A DNA stretch of 64,000 bases from Bacteroidia bacterium (GTDB lineage: Bacteria; Bacteroidota; Bacteroidia; J057). Of the stretch, positions 18,462 through 25,919 are shown piece by piece (position 1 is the stretch's first letter; the number at the start of each line of letters is the position of its first letter). Where the stretch lies: positions 37,198 to 101,197 of the forward strand of contig JAUIKF010000031.1 of the NCBI GenBank assembly GCA_030430575.1, read 5' to 3'. Both the position numbers and the translations under genes were made by a program. Below the pieces are notes generated by a model, which was not told the origin of the DNA, ran no database searches, and was given only the letters and a program-made list of their open reading frames with translations.

Positions 18462-19769
18462 ATGACTCCCATCCACACCATTCTCACGCATGAAAGTCCA
18501 GATTTGGACGCGATCATGTCCGTCTTGCTCATGCGCAAGTTTGGAGAAGATAAATTTCCTGGCGTTTCTGAAGCTAAATTCCAATTTGCATCTGCCAATA
18601 GTTTACCTGGCGGAAAGACTCCAAAGGAGCTGGAAGCTGAAGGAATACTAGCCCTAGATATCGGGGGCGGGCGTTTTGATACCCACCCTGTCGGCAATGC
18701 CGTCGACAAAAATAAGCGCGAACGGTCGGCCACAGATTTGATTGCCGAAGAACTGGCGGTCATTTATGATGAGCGATGGGCACCGCTGGTAGAATATACC
18801 CGCCTGCAAGACACCCAAGGCCATAGTTTGTTGTCAAAGGAATTCATTCATCACCTGGTCTCCATTCATACCATTCTATTGGGCTTGGAATTGGTCCACA
18901 GAAATGATTCTGAGGGCAAACTGATCGCTGGCATGAAGATTTTGGAGAATATTCCGATTTACCTGGAAAATAAGGACAAAAACTTCAACTTTCAGGAACT
19001 CCTTACCCATCTGATCGATCGGTATATGCTCGAATCTGAGCCTAACCCTGAGGTGCCCCCTCAAGCGTATGACAATTTTAACAAATGGTATCAAAAACTT
19101 CAGTTTAAGCCCAAAGAAGCTTTCTCATCTATCCAAATGGATGACTTTGTCTCCCTAAAGGCAATTGCCATAGGGGCGTTTTACAATTATAATAAAGATC
19201 GCGAAAGCGTGTTTCAGATTGTGAAGATCTGTCTGGATGCCATTTTGAGGCGTGAGGAACAGTGGCACCTGGCCCTCAAAGATTTCCTAGAAAATGCAGA
19301 GAGTAAGCGCATTGACAAAGCAGTCGTCACACATATCTCCTCTCCCAATGGGATGGTCATCAAAGCTGCTCGGTATAAAGGGCGCGGCGACCTCATTTTA
19401 TACCGCGACCCCTCCAACGGGGCAACAAGTATTTTACGCCGGCAAAAAGGGCCTCTGAGTCGTTTTCCGTTAAAAGAGCTAGCCGCAAAAGTTCGCCTAG
19501 TGGAGTGTGTGGAAAATGATGAAACCCCTGAATATGACTTATTGGAAGGCGAAGGGACCATTCACGGATGGTTTCTCCACCAATCAGGCAACCTCCTGAT
19601 CAAAGGCTCTCCCAAAGCGCGCGACTTTGAACCCAGCAAAATACCGCTGGAGGTCATCGCCAAAATCGCCTATTACCAATTGAGCGAAGAATTTGCTTTC
19701 CCTTCTAAATATGGCTTAGCCTATTTGGAATATCAGAAGTACTTGCTCCAACAAAAATTTAAGCGTTAG
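18462..19769 (+). CDS. MYG1/DHH-phosphoesterase-like protein
   Basis: 435 residues, no signal or membrane segment. The start THESPDLDAIMSVLLMRKFG (about 8-27) followed by ILALDIGGGRFDTHP (about 61-75) resembles the metal-binding pattern of DHH/MYG1-type hydrolases (His-x-x-x-Asp-x-Asp; Asp-x-Gly-Gly ... Asp-x-His). A C-terminal half of about 200 residues is not recognised. It is 66 nt after otsAB and 2 nt before the prenyltransferase, so probably in one transcript. The family call is from motif memory only. Confidence 0.7.
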   Translation: MTPIHTILTHESPDLDAIMSVLLMRKFGEDKFPGVSEAKFQFASANSLPGGKTPKELEAEGILALDIGGGRFDTHPVGNAVDKNKRERSATDLIAEELAVIYDERWAPLVEYTRLQDTQGHSLLSKEFIHHLVSIHTILLGLELVHRNDSEGKLIAGMKILENIPIYLENKDKNFNFQELLTHLIDRYMLESEPNPEVPPQAYDNFNKWYQKLQFKPKEAFSSIQMDDFVSLKAIAIGAFYNYNKDRESVFQIVKICLDAILRREEQWHLALKDFLENAESKRIDKAVVTHISSPNGMVIKAARYKGRGDLILYRDPSNGATSILRRQKGPLSRFPLKELAAKVRLVECVENDETPEYDLLEGEGTIHGWFLHQSGNLLIKGSPKARDFEPSKIPLEVIAKIAYYQLSEEFAFPSKYGLAYLEYQKYLLQQKFKR

Positions 19770-19771
19770 GC

Positions 19772-20650
19772 ATGAAAAAATACCTCTCACTTGTCAAGTT
19801 TTCCCATACCATTTTTGCCATGCCTTTTGCCATGATTGGCTTGTTTTGGGGCTTTATGGTGCTGGATGTTAAAGGAGAAACCCTCGCTCAACCCTTTTGG
19901 CAGATTCTTCTCCTGGTAGTGATTTGCATGGTGACAGCTCGTAATGCAGCTATGGCTTTTAACCGCTATGCAGATCGTGACATCGACACCCTCAATATCC
20001 GAACCCAAGTTCGCGAAATCCCTGCAGGGAAAGTGAGTCCACGGAGCGCTTTGACTTTTGTGATCATCAATAGTGGCCTATTTATCATAGCTACATGGTT
20101 TATCAATGATCTTTGTTTCTACCTCTCCCCTATTGCGCTGCTAGTTGTCCTTGGCTATTCTATCACCAAGCGTTTCACAGCGTTGTGTCATTTTGTGCTA
20201 GGGCTTGGCTTATCCTTGGCACCCGTAGGTGCATTTCTCGCAGTGACGGGGCGATTTGACTGGGAGCCTGTGATATTAGGAATTGGGGTACTGACCTGGG
20301 TAAGTGGTTTTGACATCATCTATGCATTGCAAGATGAGTCATTCGACAAGGAAAATTCCTTGTATAGTATTCCTGCTTGGTTGGGCGGCCAAAAAGCGCT
20401 AGTCCTCTCTACGTTCCTGCATGCTGTCACAGCAGGTATGATTGTCTTATTTGGTGTCCTAATAAGCGGTGGTTGGCTCTACTGGCTAGGCGCTAGTATT
20501 TTCGTCATACTCCTCACCTACCAGCACTTGATTGTCAAACCCAATGACCTCAGCAAGGTGAACTTGGCCTTTTTCACCACGAATGGTGTCGCTTCCATGG
20601 TATTTGGGCTGCTTGTGATTGGAGAATGGATTTGGATGATGATGGGTTAG
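19772..20650 (+). CDS. UbiA-family prenyltransferase
   Basis: 292 residues with about eight membrane helices. Both Asp-rich motifs of intramembrane aromatic prenyltransferases are present: NRYADRDID (64-72) and DIIYALQDESFD (about 183-194). It resembles the UbiA-like group used in menaquinone synthesis by the futalosine route (MqnP) rather than MenA. That assignment is an inference, since no other mqn or men gene is in the window. A hairpin terminator follows at 20727. Confidence 0.88.
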   Translation: MKKYLSLVKFSHTIFAMPFAMIGLFWGFMVLDVKGETLAQPFWQILLLVVICMVTARNAAMAFNRYADRDIDTLNIRTQVREIPAGKVSPRSALTFVIINSGLFIIATWFINDLCFYLSPIALLVVLGYSITKRFTALCHFVLGLGLSLAPVGAFLAVTGRFDWEPVILGIGVLTWVSGFDIIYALQDESFDKENSLYSIPAWLGGQKALVLSTFLHAVTAGMIVLFGVLISGGWLYWLGASIFVILLTYQHLIVKPNDLSKVNLAFFTTNGVASMVFGLLVIGEWIWMMMG

Positions 20651-20726
20651 TTCTCCCCCCTACCCTTACGGATTTCCTAGGGCGCTCGAAATCACATTTT
20701 TGAGCGATAGCTCACCACAGATTAAA

Positions 20727-20750
20727 AACAGTAACACTGTTAGTTTTTTT
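20727..20750 (+). terminator. weak intrinsic terminator after the prenyltransferase gene
   Basis: AACAGT, AAC loop, ACTGTT, then AG and seven T. The stem is short and AT-rich, but position and T-tract fit a terminator. Confidence 0.55.
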
Positions 20751-21219
20751 GTCTAAGTTATACATGGGGATTTAAAATCCAACTCCTGCCTAAATACATA
20801 TATTCACAAATAATAGAGGTAATAAATAACCGTACTGTTAGGTAAAATATAGGGCTTGGCCGAAATATATTTTCTTACCCATTTAAATTATCTTTTCCAT
20901 AATCCATTCCTTGAAATCTTAACTCAAACAGCGAATTAATCCTATTAATACACAATTCATACAACATAAAGGCCCATTCACACACCTAGTTCATAAATAA
21001 CACCCAAAAAAATATCTCCTTTTATTATTACATTTCTATTCATACATCCTTAATAACCATTCACCCACCCATTCTTGCAATTCAAACAAAAAGGGTAAAA
21101 AAATCATGTTTCGAGCAGTATACTTGTATCGACAACAGGACAATAGTTCTGGAATTACAAGAGCAAGGGCTAGGGTTGATTCGCACAAAGTGTTTGAGTC
21201 CCCTAGTTTTTTTTATGGT

Positions 21220-21259
21220 AAAATGGCGTCAATCCCTTATTTGGTGTTGACGCCATTTT
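21220..21259 (+). promoter_or_regulatory. perfect 13-bp hairpin in parB leader
   Basis: AAAATGGCGTCAA (21220-21232) pairs with TTGACGCCATTTT (21247-21259) around a 14-nt loop. It ends 54 nt before the parB ATG. It is not a parS site (TGTTTCACGTGAAACA) and has no T-tract after it, so a leader structure or operator is more likely. Confidence 0.5.
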
Positions 21260-21313
21260 CGTATTGGGCAATTGCTGCTTTATTGCGTACTTTGAGGCGT
21301 AAAATTTTATCGA

Positions 21314-22210
21314 ATGGCAAAACAAAGCAAAAGAGGTCTGGGCAGAGGACTGGGCAACATCCTAGGCCCTGAAGTGCAACAGCAAAAAAAAGAGGAAGTC
21401 AAACAAATTGTCAGCATATCTGAGATTCCTGTTAAGGAAATCAGCAAAAACAGATACCAACCGCGCGTAGAGTTTGACCAAGCAGCCCTGGAAGAATTAG
21501 CAGCTTCTATCAAAGCACATGGGATCATTCAACCGATTACCGTCAGAAGGCTTGAAGAGAGTAGCTATGAATTGATCTCAGGAGAAAGGCGCTGGAGAGC
21601 TTCTCAACTGGCTGGCCTTAAGCAGATTCCAGCCTATATCCGTACGGCAAACGATGAAGAACTTGCCGAAATGGCCCTGATCGAAAATATCCAGCGTCAG
21701 GATCTCAACCCGATTGAGATAGCCTCTTCTTATAATCGGTTGATTTCCGAACACAATCTTAAGCAAGAGGAGTTGGAAAAAAGAGTGGGGAAAAATCGCT
21801 CAAGTATCTCGAATTACCTCCGTTTATTAAAACTTCCTGATGAGATTCAGAAAGGGCTAAAAGACAAAGCGCTGTCTTTTGGGCATGCTCGAACATTGAT
21901 TACGATCAAAGACCCTGCTGCCCTGAGCAAGCTCTATGAGGAAGTAATTGATAAGAACCTCTCTGTCCGCCAAACAGAAATTCTCGCGAAGGCGTACAAG
22001 ACTGCCAAAAAAGAAGAAAAAACGCCTAAATCTGCCCAAAAACCTGATCGCCACCAGATTGCTGTATCGGATATGGAGCGAAAGCTAGAAGGGATATTTG
22101 GTAGCAAAATAAAACTTACCCAAAATCCGAGCAGCGGACAGGGGGAAATCCGCGTCAAGTTCAACAGCAATGAAGATCTCGATCGTATTCTGGAGATTCT
22201 AGGACTATAA
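21314..22210 (+). CDS. parB: chromosome-partitioning protein ParB/Spo0J
   Basis: 298 residues. N-terminal KRGLGRGL, the CTP-binding box GERRWR (90-95), an HTH with KRVGKNRSSISNYLRLLKLP (about 156-175) and a C-terminal dimerisation domain are all present. It binds parS, loads as a CTP-gated clamp and organises the origin region. parA/soj, normally just upstream, is absent here. The stop and the next start share one base (TAATG), so it is coupled to the DUF5683 gene. Confidence 0.95.
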   Translation: MAKQSKRGLGRGLGNILGPEVQQQKKEEVKQIVSISEIPVKEISKNRYQPRVEFDQAALEELAASIKAHGIIQPITVRRLEESSYELISGERRWRASQLAGLKQIPAYIRTANDEELAEMALIENIQRQDLNPIEIASSYNRLISEHNLKQEELEKRVGKNRSSISNYLRLLKLPDEIQKGLKDKALSFGHARTLITIKDPAALSKLYEEVIDKNLSVRQTEILAKAYKTAKKEEKTPKSAQKPDRHQIAVSDMERKLEGIFGSKIKLTQNPSSGQGEIRVKFNSNEDLDRILEILGL

Positions 22211-23028
22211 TGCCTGAACGCCTTGGGATGAGAAATACCTTATTTACTTGTATCGCCTTAGCCGTTCTGCTGCTGGGGAGCTACCTTCCAGCCAATGCCC
22301 AAACGGATAGTCTCCGATTAATTAATCAATCAGATAGCCTTTCCCCCCCTACCCAAAGGCCCCTAGCGGGATTGAAACCTCAATCCCCTACCCTATCGCT
22401 GCCCACCAAACGCAAGTTTCAGGCGCCTATATATGTAGAGGGAAACCGGCTAAAGTTTCATTTGCGTATCCCGCTGCGCAAAGGCATAAAATTTACTTTC
22501 CCCAAGATTATCTATGCCGGTAAGACACCTCCCTACGACCCCAAAATCGCCTGGCAACGCAGTGCCATTATCCCTGGATGGGGCCAATACTATAATCGGG
22601 CATTTTGGAAAACGCCCTTTATTTATGGGGGATATGGCTTTACTGGATTCCTAATCTTTTCAACACATCAGAATTACAAAGACTTTCAACGCGCATATCG
22701 TATTCGCATTCAGCGAGATGTCTTAATGGAGCCTGTCAGTGAAGTTGACAGCTTTTTTATGACTACCCAGTCTATTTTCGAAACTTCCGCACCAGATCGG
22801 CTACAAGACCGACGTGATCTGCTAAGGCGAAATAGAGACTATTATATCCTGCTCACCATCGGATATCATCTGATCTGGGTATTGGAAGCTTACATACACG
22901 CCCATCTTCGAGATCTCGATTTCTCGGAGGATTTGACCTTGCGGGTGACTCCTGGCATCTTGAGAGATCCCTTGGGGGCCTCTAGTAATGGGTTTATGCC
23001 TGGGGCTAAGGTCACCATTACTTTTTAG
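22210..23028 (+). CDS. DUF5683 envelope protein
   Basis: 272 residues. A signal-like hydrophobic segment (about 6-30, ending PANAQ) precedes the family signature AWQRSAIIPGWGQYYNRAFW (about 114-133), then hydrophobic segments near 140-150 and 215-235. Genes of this type follow parB in many Bacteroidota, as here. Function unknown. The second Met (residue 6) could also be the start. Confidence 0.85.
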   Translation: MPERLGMRNTLFTCIALAVLLLGSYLPANAQTDSLRLINQSDSLSPPTQRPLAGLKPQSPTLSLPTKRKFQAPIYVEGNRLKFHLRIPLRKGIKFTFPKIIYAGKTPPYDPKIAWQRSAIIPGWGQYYNRAFWKTPFIYGGYGFTGFLIFSTHQNYKDFQRAYRIRIQRDVLMEPVSEVDSFFMTTQSIFETSAPDRLQDRRDLLRRNRDYYILLTIGYHLIWVLEAYIHAHLRDLDFSEDLTLRVTPGILRDPLGASSNGFMPGAKVTITF

Positions 23029-23073
23029 AAAATTATTGATTGGGTAATTGATTCATTATTAATTCATAAAGAC

Positions 23074-23976
23074 TTGACAATCAAGAATCTATACTTCATT
23101 TACTTCCTCCTCTTTCTTGCGGGGTGCCTGAGTGGCTCAAAGCCCCAACAAGGCCCATTAGTCACCCAACTGCCAGCAGATGTCACGGTTCCATCAGACA
23201 TGATTTTCATTCCTGGCGGAGAAATGGACCTGGGATCAGAAAATGGCCTGCCACAAGAACGCCCTGTTATTCGTCAGCGGATTCAAGGTTTTTTTATGGA
23301 TAAAACGCCTGTTACGGTGAAGCAATTCAGAGAATTTGTCCAGGCGACAGGGCATCAGACGCAGGCCGAAGCATTTGGAGATGCCGCTGTATTTAACCTG
23401 AAAAAAGGGATATGGGAATTGTGGCAAGGGGCGTATTGGGCATACCCGCTAGGGCCTGATAGTGCTGCGGCAGCAGACGACCACCCCGTGACGCAAGTCT
23501 CGTGGAATGACGCCATGGCTTATTGTGAATGGGCAGGCAAACGCCTGCCTACAGAAGCGGAATGGGAGCATGCCGCGCGCAATGCCAAAAATGACCGCAC
23601 CCTATACAGTTGGGGCAACCAAGAAGTAGTGGCAGAAAAGCATTTAGTAAATATCTGGCAGGGGAAATTCCCATACATCAATACAGGTGCCGATGGCTAC
23701 CTGTTTACTTCCCCCGTAGGCATTTTTGGTAAAACGCCACTTGGCTTGACAGACATGAGCGGAACGGTATGGGAATGGTGCCAAAACTGGAAACGCCCTT
23801 ACGGCGCGGAAGAGAAGACATTTGTCCCAGATTCTACCAGCGAACGCGCCATGCGCGGCGGTTCGTTTATGTGTGAGGCAGGGTACTGTCATGGGTATCG
23901 CGTCTCGGGACGCTCAGGAACGACGCCCGAAACAGCACTATTTCACTTGGGATTTCGCTGTGTGAAGGATTTATGA
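23074..23976 (+). CDS. formylglycine-generating enzyme (SUMF1 family) lipoprotein
   Basis: 300 residues, starting with TTG at 23074; the leader ends in lipobox LAGC (Cys18). The rest is one FGE-sulfatase domain with LPTEAEWEHAARN (about 158-170). The active-site pair is conserved: GGSFMCEAGYCHGYR gives Cys267 and Cys272, with the spacing of human FGE. It should oxidise a sulfatase cysteine to formylglycine using copper and oxygen, in the periplasm or envelope. No sulfatase gene is in the window. The two other SUMF1-like proteins here (49615, 51199) lack these cysteines. Confidence 0.9.
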   Translation: MTIKNLYFIYFLLFLAGCLSGSKPQQGPLVTQLPADVTVPSDMIFIPGGEMDLGSENGLPQERPVIRQRIQGFFMDKTPVTVKQFREFVQATGHQTQAEAFGDAAVFNLKKGIWELWQGAYWAYPLGPDSAAAADDHPVTQVSWNDAMAYCEWAGKRLPTEAEWEHAARNAKNDRTLYSWGNQEVVAEKHLVNIWQGKFPYINTGADGYLFTSPVGIFGKTPLGLTDMSGTVWEWCQNWKRPYGAEEKTFVPDSTSERAMRGGSFMCEAGYCHGYRVSGRSGTTPETALFHLGFRCVKDL

Positions 23977-24049
23977 AGAATAATTTTGAATGATTGAATG
24001 CCCAATTTTGAATATTTTCAGGCCTCCTCTTCCATTCAAAATTAACCCT

Positions 24050-24661
24050 ATGGACACGCTCATTACCTACACCCAAGCACACTACATCGAATTTATTTCG
24101 GCAATTTTGCAATTGCTATGTGTCTACCTTACGACACGCCAAAACATCTGGGCATGGCCCACAGGATTGGCAGGAATTGCCTTTGCGATGGTGGTGTACT
24201 GGGATTCGGGCTTACCGCTCGACTTTGTCTTGTATGGGATATTTGCCGTCCTGAACGTCTACGGATGGTATGAATGGCTCTATGGAGGCAAAGCCACCAA
24301 TTCCCTGAAAGTCACCCAGACTGAAAAGAAAAAACTAGCCGCCTTCCTTGGTGCAGCTGTAATCGGGACGATTAGCCTTGGCACATTCCTTTACAAGGAA
24401 TATGAGCCTTATCATGCGCTCAGCTTTGCCGATGCTTTCACCACTTCATTTAGCATTGTCGCACAATACCTCCTCGCCAAGAAAAAGATCGAAAACTGGC
24501 CGATCTGGATTGTAGGCAATGTGGTAGCCATTGGGCTTTACCTCGTCAAGGAATTGTACTTCTTTGCGGGGCTGTATACCGCCTTTCTGGGATTGGCGAC
24601 GATGGGGTACCTCGAATGGAGGAAGGATATGCGGACGTTCGAGGGTTCAAGCGTTCGATAG
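24050..24661 (+). CDS. pnuC: nicotinamide riboside/mononucleotide transporter PnuC
   Basis: 203 residues from the ATG at 24050 (MDTLITYTQAHYIEF); an upstream TG-type start would add 20 residues unlike the family. Seven or so membrane helices, with the PnuC signatures NIWAWPTGLAGI, LYGIFAVLNVYGWYEW and the C-terminal WPIWIVGNVVAIGLY. It imports NAD precursors by facilitated diffusion. The gene ends in GTTC-rich simple repeats and faces the convergent 67-residue gene. Confidence 0.93.
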   Translation: MDTLITYTQAHYIEFISAILQLLCVYLTTRQNIWAWPTGLAGIAFAMVVYWDSGLPLDFVLYGIFAVLNVYGWYEWLYGGKATNSLKVTQTEKKKLAAFLGAAVIGTISLGTFLYKEYEPYHALSFADAFTTSFSIVAQYLLAKKKIENWPIWIVGNVVAIGLYLVKELYFFAGLYTAFLGLATMGYLEWRKDMRTFEGSSVR

Positions 24662-24669
24662 TTCAAGGG

Positions 24670-24873
24670 TTATTTTGTGATTAGTTTGATATGCCTCACT
24701 TGTCTAAGGATTGTACCGTCTGGGCGTTTAGACTTTTTGTATATAACATGTACATTTTCATCCGAATCCTCCAACAATTCCTTGTAGTTTCCGGAAGATT
24801 GACAATAACCAATAGGTAAGGCACCTATCCCTAACATAACCCCTAAAAACAAAGCAATCTTCCTTTGTACCAT
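24670..24873 (-). CDS. small secreted protein
   Basis: 67 residues: a signal peptide to about residue 25 (LPIGYCQ) and a short charged mature part. Its start is 2 nt after the stop of the Lys/Glu-rich gene, so it is the last gene of a three-gene minus-strand unit. Function unknown. Confidence 0.6.
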   Translation of the reverse strand: MVQRKIALFLGVMLGIGALPIGYCQSSGNYKELLEDSDENVHVIYKKSKRPDGTILRQVRHIKLITK

Positions 24874-24874
24874 T

Positions 24875-25549
24875 CTATTCAGGCCGCTTCACACGAGCAT
24901 TTTCCTTAATTTCTTTCCCTTTTTTGATCTTGCCTTCCAATACCTCTACCTGCTTTTCAGCCGCCTCTATTTTCATTTTGCGTTCATTATAGGACTCCTC
25001 AGAGACTTGGCCCTTTTCCTCCTCTAGCTCCTCTTTAGCAGTCTTTATTTTCTCCTTGGCGTCTTTTACCCGCTCTTCATTCTCCGTAATCGTCTCATCA
25101 AGGTCCTTTTGCTTTTGCTCTTTTTTGAGCTGTGCCTGGCGCACCCTCTCTTGCCCAAACTCTTTGCCCTTCAGGTCTCCCTTGTTCTTCCCATAGGCAT
25201 TCCCATTATTCGACTTTTCCTTGTCTTTGCCCTTGGCCTTGCCATTATTGGCGTTGGAAGCTTCTGCGGTTTCATCTGCTGCCTCTTCCCCTTTAGCCTT
25301 GTTCTCAGCCGCCTTTGCTTGGCCCTGGGCAGCTTTCTCTTTTGCTTTTTCTTTATTCTCAGCTGCCCTTTCTTTGCCTTGAGCACCTTTTTCCTTGCCC
25401 TTGGCCCCTTTTTCATCCTGCTCCACCTCTCGCTGTTCTTTTTTCTCCTTGCCCTTGGCTTTATTGCTATTGCCATTTTGGGCAAATGTAGTTCCTATGA
25501 CCATCGCCAGGATGCTGATGATCGCTATACCTAGTTTTATTCTTTTCAT
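24875..25549 (-). CDS. secreted Lys/Glu/Ala-rich coiled-coil protein
   Basis: 224 residues. Signal peptide (about 1-23, ending TTFAQ), then a low-complexity region built of KGKEK, AAENK and AKGEE units (about 25-130), then a predicted coiled coil (about 140-220) containing regularly spaced E and K. Probably an envelope or periplasmic rod. Function not recognised. It sits 20 nt after a frameshifted small lipoprotein gene, which itself encodes a helical tail. Confidence 0.72.
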   Translation of the reverse strand: MKRIKLGIAIISILAMVIGTTFAQNGNSNKAKGKEKKEQREVEQDEKGAKGKEKGAQGKERAAENKEKAKEKAAQGQAKAAENKAKGEEAADETAEASNANNGKAKGKDKEKSNNGNAYGKNKGDLKGKEFGQERVRQAQLKKEQKQKDLDETITENEERVKDAKEKIKTAKEELEEEKGQVSEESYNERKMKIEAAEKQVEVLEGKIKKGKEIKENARVKRPE

Positions 25550-25568
25550 AATGCTTGATTAAATGTGT

Positions 25569-25783
25569 TTACAAATCGTTTAACATGCCCTCCAACTTTG
25601 CTGCAGATGAATCAATATCTGCTTTGGTATTCTCAATCACTTGTGACAAAGAATCTAGGCTTTGCTCTTCTTGTATTAATGCTGCTGAGCCTCTTCACTA
25701 AGTGCGTTATCACCATCACTGCTATCACCACAGCCTATCAATAGAAAACTAAGAATTGTTAAGATTAAGATGGTACTTTTCAT
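25569..25783 (-). pseudogene. small lipoprotein gene with apparent -1 frameshift
   Basis: ATG at 25783 gives a lipoprotein leader (lipobox LLIGC) and 35 residues before a TAA at 25676-25678. Reading on in the -1 frame from base 25682 (within a CAGCAGCA run) stays open for 37 more residues, beginning ALIQEEQSLDSLSQ and ending GMLNDL at a TAA (25569-25571). That stretch is a regular heptad-like helix, as expected for a small coiled-coil lipoprotein of about 70 residues. Either an indel, an assembly error or programmed frameshifting explains this. Operon with the gene at 24875. Confidence 0.6.
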
Positions 25784-25919
25784 GTAAATAAATATTTGTG
25801 CTGAATCCTCATAATATAGGCTATCACATGGCATCATTATGCTATTTCGCATAAAAACGAAGTTTTTCAAAGAAAAAACTCATTCTTAAAGAGAAAACAC
25901 CTGTTAGGGAGAAGTCTCT

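Larger units (their letters stand above)
20651..21313. other. 663-nt gene-free region upstream of parB
   Basis: No convincing gene; in particular no parA. It contains a terminator (20727-20750), a stretch from 20990 to 21076 with no G on the plus strand within a wider C-rich, G-poor segment (about 20881-21085), and a perfect 13-bp hairpin at 21220-21259. A C-over-G bubble of this kind is what Rho-utilisation sites look like. No DnaA-box cluster (TTATCCACA) was seen. Confidence 0.6.

Noticed and set aside
20651..21313. Replication origin
   Set aside because: AT-rich and next to parB, but no DnaA-box cluster, no dnaA, and no parS palindrome could be seen.
21106..21372. 88-codon frame overlapping the parB start
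   Set aside because: It crosses the perfect hairpin at 21220 and overlaps parB in another frame; no signal, domain or typical composition.
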